Assembly: GCA_002322865.1 (NCBI GenBank)
Contig: DCOH01000060.1
Location: 49,895 to 56,948, forward strand
Direction: 5' to 3'
From: Sphingobacterium sp. UBA1575
Lineage (GTDB): Bacteria > Bacteroidota > Bacteroidia > Sphingobacteriales > Sphingobacteriaceae
Length of the DNA: 7,054 nucleotides
The position numbers and the translations under genes were made by a program. Below are positions 1 to 5,742 of this stretch, one piece after another. Under the pieces are notes generated by a model. It searched no databases and had not been told where the DNA came from. It saw nothing but the letters and a program-made list of their open reading frames with translations. Positions within the stretch are counted from its first letter, which is position 1. Each line of letters opens with the position of its first letter.

Positions 1-1
1 C

Positions 2-829
2 CATCCGGAGGTGGTTTTGATTGATGAATTGGCCCATAGTAACATTCCCGGGAGTAAAAATGCCAAGCGATGGCAGGATGTGATGGAAATCCTGGAGGCC
101 GGTATCAATGTGATTTCAGCAGTCAACATCCAGCATGTGGAGGGTCTGCAAACCGAAATGGAAGATTTATTGTCCGTACCTGTGCAAGAACGGATACCAG
201 ACCATGTGTTGAAGACTGCAGATGAATTATTATTTGTCGATATCTCGGTTGCTGATCTTCTGCAACGGCTTAAGGAAGGAAAGATCTATCAGGAAGACAA
301 AATCGCGACAGCTCTAAACCATTTTTTCCAGTCTGAGCAGTTGTTATTGCTCAGGGAATTGGCCCTTAAGGAATTGGCGAGCCACGCTATCTTAAAGCAT
401 GAAAAGGAAAATAAGAGAGAGCATAAAAAGAGGTTAGAGCGTTTTATGGTCTGCATCGGAACAAATGAAAAGAAAGCAAAGAACCTGATTCGGAAAACGG
501 CAAGGCTATCGAGTTATTATAGTGCCGATTGGTATGTGCTGTATGTGCAGACAGCAAAGGAAGCTGTACATCGAATTCCTTTGGATAAACAACGTTTTTT
601 AATAAATAACTTTAAATTGGCAACGGAATTGGGCGGTCAGGTGCTGCAGGTTCAAGGGAATGATATCCCTAGTTCCATTATTGAGCAAGTGGTGAAAATG
701 GAAATTACAACGCTTTGTATCGGGACACCTTATCTGCCATTTTTTAGGATACTCTGGACGATGGGTTTGTTTCGGAATTTAGTGAAGAAGCTCAGCTCCG
801 TTAAAGTGGATTTAATCATATTATCATGA
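2..829 (+). CDS. kdpD: Short KdpD-type sensor protein (KdpD_N + Usp domains), 5' end outside window
   Basis: Cytoplasmic input half of a KdpD-type K+/osmotic sensor. The frame is open from base 2 (reading HPEVVLIDELAHSN), so the gene starts upstream; the GTG at 11 is internal. The 275 visible residues begin at the Walker-B-like DELAH segment (8-12), followed by family-typical blocks: GSKNAKRWQDV, the NIQHVEGLQ block, IPDHVLKTADELLFVDIS, then LLQRLKEGKIY and LLLLRELALKELA up to about residue 125. The Walker A loop of KdpD_N must lie upstream. From about 147 to the end is a UspA-like domain (FMVCIGTNEKKAKNLIRKTARL at its start, LCIGTPYLP and a VDLIILS terminal strand near its end). The protein stops here, with no DUF4118 membrane bundle, GAF or kinase domain as in E. 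coli KdpD. Its stop overlaps the next kinase start (ATGA, 826-829), so the two are probably translationally coupled and act as one sensor. Recognition of the KdpD family is firm; the kdp operon context is inferred. Confidence 0.93.
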   Translation, partial: HPEVVLIDELAHSNIPGSKNAKRWQDVMEILEAGINVISAVNIQHVEGLQTEMEDLLSVPVQERIPDHVLKTADELLFVDISVADLLQRLKEGKIYQEDKIATALNHFFQSEQLLLLRELALKELASHAILKHEKENKREHKKRLERFMVCIGTNEKKAKNLIRKTARLSSYYSADWYVLYVQTAKEAVHRIPLDKQRFLINNFKLATELGGQVLQVQGNDIPSSIIEQVVKMEITTLCIGTPYLPFFRILWTMGLFRNLVKKLSSVKVDLIILS

Positions 830-2541
830 AAATTAAAACCAAATTATATAGTGGAATTGGTCTGTTATTCCTCTTGATCTTGCTTTTGGCAGTGTTAGGT
901 ACCTATTTTGTAAGTGCGTTGAAAAAGGATACCGCCAATGTTTTATCGGCCAATTACAACTCGGTGGAATATTGCCGAAATATTCTGGCAGCTACCGAAT
1001 TGCTCCCGCAAGACCCCAAAGCTTTTGAGCAGATCGAGGAAAATCTGCAGAAACAATCGAGAAATGTGACTGAACCTGGTGAAAAGGAATTAACAGCAGC
1101 TCTTTTGAGGAATATGGAGAAATTGAGGACAAATCCCACAGATCTTCAACTTAAAAGCATCTTGAGAAGTGATCTATTGGATTTGATGACCGTCAATATG
1201 AATGCGATTGTTGTTAAAAGTGATCATGCACAAGAGATCGCGGCCGATGCCTTCGTGTGGATTTCTGCTACAGGTGCATTGTGTTTTCTGATTGGCTTTG
1301 TGCTTTTTGTGAATATGCCTGGGAATATTGCCAATCCAATTCGGCAATTGAGCAATAGCATCCGTCAAATCGCGGATCAGAATTATGCACAGCGGCTACA
1401 TTTTGATGGAACAAGTGAGTTTTCAGAACTGGCGCAATCCTTTAATCGCATGGCCGAAAAACTCACGGAATACTCGAACAGTAAATTGGACCAGATTCTG
1501 GAAGAGAAAAAGAGGATAGAAACGCTTATCAATAGCATGCATGATCCGGTAATAGGCCTGGACCAGGATCGGAAGATTATTTTCATAAACGATGAAGCGT
1601 TATTGGTGACAGGAATGCATAGGGAAGAGCTTTTAAATAAACAGATTGATGAATTAGGGATAAAGAATGATCTGATTCGGAGGTTATTGTCCAATTCGGA
1701 ACAATCGCAAGATACTTTAAAGATTTTCAGTGATAATAAGGAAAGTTATTTTGAGAAGGAAAGCATTCCGATTGATATTGTTCCAACGGGTGAAGAGGAA
1801 GCGCAACGGGTTGGGGAGGTAATCGTTTTAAAGAACATTACCAGTTTCAAGGAACTGGATGTCGCGAAAACGAATTTTATTGCTACCGTTTCGCATGAAT
1901 TGAAGACGCCGATTGCCTCTATAAAGATGAGTACGGATGTATTGAGACATCCACGCACCGGACTCCTTTCTGAAGAGCAAGAAGATTTGGTCAAGGGTAT
2001 TGAAGAGGATAGCCAACGTTTATTGAAAATTACCAGTGAACTGCTGCAAATGTCGCAGGTGGAAACAGGGAATATTAAACTCTATAGCCAATTGGTGGAT
2101 CCTTATCCGATAGTGGACTATGCGATCAATACTACGCGCATGCAGGCCGATCAGAAGCATATCGAGATTAACTCGGAGATGGAGAAAGATTTACCTAAAA
2201 TTTATGTGGATGAGGAGAAGACCGCGTGGGTATTGACCAATTTTATAACGAATGCCATTCGGTATTCCCCATTGAATGCGGAGATATGGATTTGCGTAAA
2301 GCAGGTTGGAAATCTATTGGAATTTGCGGTTAGGGATCATGGTAGGGGTATTGATAAGCATTATCAGGAAAAGGTTTTTGATCGCTATTTCCAGATTCCT
2401 GGTAGTTTAAGGACGGGTACAGGTTTGGGATTGTCGATAAGTAAGGATTTTATAGAAAATCAAGGGGGTAGGATTGGGTTGAAGAGCGAATTGGGGGTTG
2501 GAAGTACTTTTTATTTCCAGATACCTATTGCAAAGGGATAA
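826..2541 (+). CDS. Membrane sensor histidine kinase with HAMP and PAS domains, partner of split KdpD
   Basis: Inner-membrane histidine kinase of 571 residues. Order: TM1 about 10-31; periplasmic loop about 32-141, mostly helical in look; TM2 about 142-164; HAMP about 168-220 (NPIRQLSNSIRQIA, then EFSELAQSFNRMAEKL); PAS-like domain about 228-340 (INSMHDPVIGLDQDRKIIFIN); HisKA with phospho-acceptor His357 in SHELKTP; HATPase_c with N-box Asn472/Asn476 (NFITNAIRYS), G1 DHGRGI at 504-509 and G2 GTGLGLSIS at 531-539. All catalytic boxes are intact. The ATG lies inside the stop of the upstream KdpD_N-Usp gene, which fixes the start and argues for one transcript. It probably supplies the kinase half missing from the short KdpD, but it has a two-TM periplasmic sensor plus PAS rather than DUF4118/GAF. 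No response regulator gene follows; the partner must be encoded elsewhere. Family assignment is secure; the K+ role is inferred from the neighbour. Confidence 0.95.
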   Translation: MKIKTKLYSGIGLLFLLILLLAVLGTYFVSALKKDTANVLSANYNSVEYCRNILAATELLPQDPKAFEQIEENLQKQSRNVTEPGEKELTAALLRNMEKLRTNPTDLQLKSILRSDLLDLMTVNMNAIVVKSDHAQEIAADAFVWISATGALCFLIGFVLFVNMPGNIANPIRQLSNSIRQIADQNYAQRLHFDGTSEFSELAQSFNRMAEKLTEYSNSKLDQILEEKKRIETLINSMHDPVIGLDQDRKIIFINDEALLVTGMHREELLNKQIDELGIKNDLIRRLLSNSEQSQDTLKIFSDNKESYFEKESIPIDIVPTGEEEAQRVGEVIVLKNITSFKELDVAKTNFIATVSHELKTPIASIKMSTDVLRHPRTGLLSEEQEDLVKGIEEDSQRLLKITSELLQMSQVETGNIKLYSQLVDPYPIVDYAINTTRMQADQKHIEINSEMEKDLPKIYVDEEKTAWVLTNFITNAIRYSPLNAEIWICVKQVGNLLEFAVRDHGRGIDKHYQEKVFDRYFQIPGSLRTGTGLGLSISKDFIENQGGRIGLKSELGVGSTFYFQIPIAKG

Positions 2542-2560
2542 GGGAGGAGGCTAAGGAGAG

Positions 2561-2697
2561 CGTCATTGCGAGGCCTTTATTCGTCATTGCGAGGAACGAA
2601 GCAATCCATCGTCATTGCGATTCTTTCTGCGTCATTGCGAGGAACGAAGCAATCTTTCGATTAGTGTAAAGATTGCTTCGTTCCTCGCAATGACGCA
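2561..2697. repeat. REP-like repeat cluster (CGTCATTGCGAGGAACGAAG family)
   Basis: Several copies of one short sequence fill the gap between two convergent genes. Full 25-nt units (CGTCATTGCGAGGAACGAAG followed by CAATC) lie at 2582-2606 and 2630-2654 on the + strand and at 2671-2695 inverted. Truncated units lie at 2561-2573 (first 13 nt) and 2610-2620 (first 11 nt). Short direct and inverted copies in an intergenic, 3'-end position fit REP/BIME-type elements, which in other bacteria are spread by RAYT (TnpA_REP) transposases. Similar sequences are familiar from many genomes as spurious peptides containing HCEERSNL and FLAMT. No transposase gene is present in the window, so the element is non-autonomous here. 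Confidence 0.85.
2628..2697. repeat. Perfect 30-bp inverted repeat (cruciform/hairpin) at the end of the REP cluster
   Basis: Arms 2628-2657 and 2668-2697 are exact reverse complements around a 10-nt loop (2658-2667). The arms are one REP unit in direct and one in inverted orientation, each extended a few bases beyond the 25-nt repeat. In RNA this would be a very stable hairpin from either strand. It lies 87 nt past the kinase stop and 9 nt from the end of the convergent lipoprotein gene, so it may protect 3' ends or block read-through in both directions. No T-tract follows on either side, so it is not a standard intrinsic terminator. Confidence 0.9.
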
Positions 2698-2705
2698 AAA
2701 ACCTC

Positions 2706-3152
2706 TTACAAATCTACTCTTAAAAACTTTCCTTCTTTATCGAATACCAAATCGATATCATTCACCAATTCCACATCAAATCCATGCTTTTCTTTTTCAA
2801 TGCTCTTGATTCCAGAATTCGCATAATTCTCATTAATATAATTTACAATCGGCGCAAGGATAAAACCTGTACTAATTGCCGTATTATTATTGGATTCTAC
2901 TTCTGTCCAATCCCCATTCTTATCAAACTTCACCTGAACACCAGATGCCAAAATGGCTTTATATTCTGTTCCTGATAACCCTTCCTTCTCTTTCTCCACC
3001 TGAAGAATCTTCACCCCATTAAAATGCGTGTTTAAAAAAGTATTAGCCTCTTTCGGTAATTGATCCGCCTGAATAACTTCTTCTTTATCACAGGAAATAA
3101 ACAAGATCCCAAAACTCAAAATAGCGGTTAATATAAATAGTAATTTTTTCAT
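2706..3152 (-). CDS. PepSY-like (DUF2874-type) lipoprotein, probably surface-exposed
   Basis: Small lipoprotein of 148 residues. The N-terminus MKKLLFILTAILSFGILFIS then Cys21 is a type II signal peptide with a lipobox ending FISC. Residues right after the lipidated Cys are D-K-E-E, which fits the Bacteroidetes lipoprotein export signal (Lys followed by two acidic residues), so surface display is likely. The mature part holds two PepSY-like repeats: about 31-86 (LPKEANTFLNTHF to FDKNGDWTEVE) and about 97-148 (ILAPIVNYINENY to FDKEGKFLRVDL). This two-repeat layout with FDxxGxW-type strands is that of the Bacteroidetes 'beta-lactamase-inhibitor-like, PepSY-like' family, whose members have no established enzyme activity and may bind peptides or other proteins. 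It is paralogous to the gene 50 nt upstream (3203-3646) and probably co-transcribed with it. Exact ligand unknown. Confidence 0.9.
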   Translation of the reverse strand: MKKLLFILTAILSFGILFISCDKEEVIQADQLPKEANTFLNTHFNGVKILQVEKEKEGLSGTEYKAILASGVQVKFDKNGDWTEVESNNNTAISTGFILAPIVNYINENYANSGIKSIEKEKHGFDVELVNDIDLVFDKEGKFLRVDL

Positions 3153-3202
3153 GTTATGTTTAATTTTTTATTTTCAATATTTTAATTTCTAACGAGGAAT
3201 TA

Positions 3203-3646
3203 TTAATCATCGATTCTTACAAACTCTCCTTTTTTATTGAACTCCAGGTCCAATCCACTCGTCAATTCCACCTCAAATCCATTTCTTTCCTTTTTCAATT
3301 GAACAACCTCATTATTTGGAAAACTTTTGCGCACATAGTTCATTATTGAAGCTGGAATAATAGCCTGTGGAACTGATTTTTGTTTTGCATCCACTTCTGT
3401 CCAGTTTCCTTTTTGGTCAAATTCAATCTCTGTCCCATTTTGAAGCACAACTTTGTACTCCAAACCTGAAAGCATTTCTTTTTCAGAGCTCACCAAGGAA
3501 ATTTGACCTTTATTATAATGCGTATTCACAAATGATTGAGCAGTTTTAGGAAGTTGATTAAATTCCAACACTTTTTTCTGTGCCGATGCACTGAAGGATG
3601 CAACTAGCATTGCTGCGATCATACTAATTTTTGTAATTGATTTCAT
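3203..3646 (-). CDS. Periplasmic PepSY-like (DUF2874-type) protein
   Basis: Exported protein of 147 residues. It has a type I signal peptide: a basic start, a hydrophobic core about 8-18, and predicted cleavage after Ala22 (SASA|QKK). The mature part has two PepSY-like repeats: about 29-86 (FNQLPKTAQSFVNTHY to FDQKGNWTEVD) and about 97-147 (IPASIMNYVRKSFP to FNKKGEFVRIDD). It aligns along its whole length with the lipoprotein encoded just downstream (shared LPK.A..F.NTH, GLEYK/GTEYK, F..E.E.NG/HGF.VEL), so the pair arose by duplication but differ in final location: soluble here, lipid-anchored there. A candidate promoter and a regulator-type direct repeat lie 24-58 nt upstream. The histidine kinase gene ends 82 nt upstream on the same strand. 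A role as periplasmic partner or effector of the two-component system is inferred from context; biochemical function unknown. Confidence 0.9.
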   Translation of the reverse strand: MKSITKISMIAAMLVASFSASAQKKVLEFNQLPKTAQSFVNTHYNKGQISLVSSEKEMLSGLEYKVVLQNGTEIEFDQKGNWTEVDAKQKSVPQAIIPASIMNYVRKSFPNNEVVQLKKERNGFEVELTSGLDLEFNKKGEFVRIDD

Positions 3647-3669
3647 GTCTTTGTTCTTATGATTTGAAT

Positions 3670-3704
3670 CAAAGGTCTATATCAATTTGGGAAAGAATTG
3701 GGAA
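3670..3704 (-). promoter_or_regulatory. Candidate promoter with OmpR-type direct-repeat operator for the PepSY pair
   Basis: On the - strand, GACCTTTG (3677 to 3670) matches the Bacteroidetes -7 box TAnnTTTG except at its first base, predicting a start near 3663, about 17 nt before the ATG. Upstream is a perfect direct repeat TTCCCAA-N4-TTCCCAA (3704 to 3687) with an 11-bp period, the architecture of OmpR/PhoB-family sites. It covers roughly -24 to -41, where a -33 box would be, as for an activator contacting RNA polymerase. No good TTTG -33 box is visible. The adjacent OmpR-type regulator is the obvious candidate to bind it; this is inference. Confidence 0.5.
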
Positions 3705-3727
3705 TATGGGGGTAAAATGAATAAATT

Positions 3728-5008
3728 TTAATTTTTTATTAATTCAAAGACATGTTGATTGTGAATAAACTGGTATTGAAGGGATAAATGTGGATATTTT
3801 TCCAATATGGATTGCACGATGGATAATCCAAGTCCATTGGAGGTACTATCTTGTGTGCCTTTATGGAACCTCTCGAAAATGTATTTCGGATTTAGCGCTT
3901 CTCCCAGGCTATCATTAGCAATTCGGATAGTCCTTTCTGAAAAAACCACCTGAATATGTCCCTGAGGTTTATTGTATTTGATTGCATTCCTGAGCAGGTT
4001 GCCGATCAATATTTGTGCTAATTCCGTATTACAATCCGCAATAAAAACACCTTGTTCTTCCACAGCCACCTGTACTTCCTTAAAGGTGTAAATATCTTCC
4101 AATTCTTCCAACAAATTCTTCGTTAAGATATTGAAATCTATTTTTTCGGTTTGATTATATTGATGGTTTTCAATTCTGGATAGCATTAATAAGGATTTGT
4201 TCAAACCTACCATCCGATGCAGTGATTGCTTTGCTTCTGCTAATTTTTTTAATTGGGATTCATTGAATCCTTCATCCTGCAATAACAGCTCAATTTTACC
4301 AATACTCACCGCCAAGGGTGTCTGTAGCTCATGCGAGGCATTCTCCAAAAACCTTTTCTGACCTTCAAAGACCATTTCATTCCGATCGATCATTTTGGCG
4401 ATCTGCAGATTAAGCTCTTCGAATTCCTTAACCTGGCTTTTTACCGGTTTAAAACTTTTGGATTCCCCAAAACGGTACTGGCTCAAGTTTCTGAGCGTTT
4501 CTTTAAAAGGTTTCCAAGCATTCCGCAGCACAAAATGGTTGATAATTAGGATGCTCAAGACAATCACTATATATAATACGGATAAAGAAATCGCTAAATT
4601 GATCAAGAAATCATCTTCTTCTACGGTAGATGTGCGTATTTCCAGCTCATAGGCTTTCCCTTCTTTACTGAAAAATCCGGTACTTAGGATGCGATAAGGT
4701 TCATCTTCTTCATCATAGGGCATATAGATCAATTTTCTGGAAAAATGATTTTTGTCCAAATCTTCCCTTGGCGCTACCTCCCGGATGATAAATTGATTGA
4801 TGCCATAGGTTTTATTATCCGTAATCACCGTGGAATCTTTAAAAGCTTCCCGGATAATTTCGATCTTCTGGTTCTTCAGTCCATCATCCACATTATCGTA
4901 TACCTCATCCATGAGGAGGGCATAGAACAATAAAGCCCAAATGGCCATAATGACCAAAATGGCTAGGACCAGGTATCGATTGGTGTAATTTTTAACGGAT
5001 ATTGCCAT
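3728..5008 (-). CDS. Sensor histidine kinase of the PepSY-linked two-component system
   Basis: Inner-membrane kinase of 426 residues. TM1 about 11-33; acidic periplasmic sensor domain about 34-134 with no family I recognise; TM2 about 135-160; a HAMP-like linker about 163-210 (NAWKPFKETLRNLSQYRF to FEELNLQIAKMI), degenerate but of normal length; HisKA with phospho-acceptor His226 in ASHELQTP; HATPase_c with N-box Asn337/Asn341 (NLLRNAIKY). The G1 box is unusual: IANDSLGEAL (363-372) instead of DxGxG. The G2 box is short, SNGLGLSIV (390-398). Both forms occur in compact kinases of Bacteroidetes, so activity is still expected. The ATG overlaps the regulator stop by one base (TAATG at 5006-5010), a sign of translational coupling. 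It presumably phosphorylates that regulator. Two exported PepSY-like proteins encoded directly downstream could be outputs or modulators of the sensor domain; signal unknown. Confidence 0.94.
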   Translation of the reverse strand: MAISVKNYTNRYLVLAILVIMAIWALLFYALLMDEVYDNVDDGLKNQKIEIIREAFKDSTVITDNKTYGINQFIIREVAPREDLDKNHFSRKLIYMPYDEEDEPYRILSTGFFSKEGKAYELEIRTSTVEEDDFLINLAISLSVLYIVIVLSILIINHFVLRNAWKPFKETLRNLSQYRFGESKSFKPVKSQVKEFEELNLQIAKMIDRNEMVFEGQKRFLENASHELQTPLAVSIGKIELLLQDEGFNESQLKKLAEAKQSLHRMVGLNKSLLMLSRIENHQYNQTEKIDFNILTKNLLEELEDIYTFKEVQVAVEEQGVFIADCNTELAQILIGNLLRNAIKYNKPQGHIQVVFSERTIRIANDSLGEALNPKYIFERFHKGTQDSTSNGLGLSIVQSILEKYPHLSLQYQFIHNQHVFELIKN

Positions 5009-5679
5009 TATACAAGTTTATAACCTACGCCGTAGACCGCTTGGATATCAGCTTCGGCGTCGGCATCCTTTAATTTTTTTCGAATATTTTTTATCTGCGA
5101 ATAGATGAAATCCAAATTATCGGCCTGATCTGCATGATCACCCCAGACGGCTTCTGCCAAGGTTGTTTTTTCTAATAATTTATTTGGCCTCAACAGAAAA
5201 TAATATAACATATCAAATTCTTTCCTGTTGAATGTTAAGGTCTTGTCAGCAATACGAACAATCCGGTTTTCAGGATCCACCGTAATGTTCTTGAAGGTAA
5301 GTAGGGAGGATCCATCCTGTGCATTTCTGCGGATAATGGATTTGATCCTTGCTAGGAGCTCTGCAAAATGGAAGGGTTTTGCCAGGTAATCGTCCGCCCC
5401 GATCTCTAATCCCAGCACTTTATCAGCTACAGAGTCTTTTGCAGATAGAATGAGTACGGCCTGTTTCCGATTTGCCGCCTTCATTTGCCGAAGGATATCC
5501 AATCCTGATCCGCCTGGGAGCATGATGTCTAAAAGAATACAATCGTATTGGTAGTTCATTACCTTTTCAAGCCCCGATGGATAATCCATGGCCGTTTCTA
5601 CCAAGAAATTTTCTGCTTCCAAAAACTCTTTGCTGTTCTGCAGCAGGTCTATTTCATCTTCTATGATCAGGATCTTCAT
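5008..5679 (-). CDS. OmpR/PhoB-family response regulator
   Basis: DNA-binding response regulator of 223 residues, normal length for the family. Receiver domain 1-115: acidic pocket Glu7/Asp8, phospho-acceptor Asp51 (CILLDIMLPGGSG), switch Ser79 (ILSAKD), Tyr98 and Lys101 in DDYLAKPF. Winged-helix output domain about 127-223: TFNRKEFDMLYYFLLRPN, a LAEAVWG block, the recognition-helix region NLDFIYSQIKNIRKKL, and the closing wing VYGVGYKLV. All key residues are present, so a working phospho-switch is expected. It is the first gene of a regulator-kinase pair joined by TAATG. The start has an A-rich leader (TTTAAAAG before ATG) and no Shine-Dalgarno, usual for Bacteroidetes. A 16-bp sequence shared with the PepSY promoter lies 68-83 nt upstream, suggesting autoregulation. 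The methyltransferase gene ends 59 nt upstream, so some read-through from it is possible. No specific gene name can be given. Confidence 0.95.
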   Translation of the reverse strand: MKILIIEDEIDLLQNSKEFLEAENFLVETAMDYPSGLEKVMNYQYDCILLDIMLPGGSGLDILRQMKAANRKQAVLILSAKDSVADKVLGLEIGADDYLAKPFHFAELLARIKSIIRRNAQDGSSLLTFKNITVDPENRIVRIADKTLTFNRKEFDMLYYFLLRPNKLLEKTTLAEAVWGDHADQADNLDFIYSQIKNIRKKLKDADAEADIQAVYGVGYKLV

Positions 5680-5730
5680 CTTTTAAAGTTACATTATTCG
5701 TATTTAAAACTAGGTGAATAGTTTGGCAAG

Positions 5731-5742
5731 TTAAGCGCTTAA
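5731..5742. other. 12-bp perfect palindrome TTAAGCGCTTAA
   Basis: TTAAGCGCTTAA is its own reverse complement and spans the stop codon of the methyltransferase gene (TAA, - strand, 5741 to 5739). It sits between the candidate regulator site (5744-5762) and the regulator start. It could be a dimeric-protein operator; with no loop it cannot be a hairpin terminator. It may equally be chance. Confidence 0.35.

Noticed and set aside
11..13. GTG at 11 as the true start of the first gene
   Set aside because: The frame is open to the window edge and the residues before it (HPE) continue the KdpD alignment; the Walker A region must lie upstream.
2561..2697. CRISPR-like array
   Set aside because: Units are irregularly spaced, truncated and partly inverted, spacers are too short and unequal (3-16 nt), and no cas genes are present.
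2628..2697. Intrinsic terminator for the histidine kinase
   Set aside because: The hairpin is strong but neither strand has a T-tract after it, so it was classed as a repeat with possible 3'-end or read-through effects.
2615..2809. A + strand frame reading HCEERSNL ... FLAMT
   Set aside because: It is a translation of the REP-like repeats and the opposite strand of the lipoprotein gene; peptides of this kind are well-known annotation artefacts.
3728..5008. Several + strand frames of 60-85 codons inside the kinase gene, and - strand frames inside the left kinase
   Set aside because: They lie opposite well-supported conserved genes, show no recognisable domains and have no promoter or spacing support.
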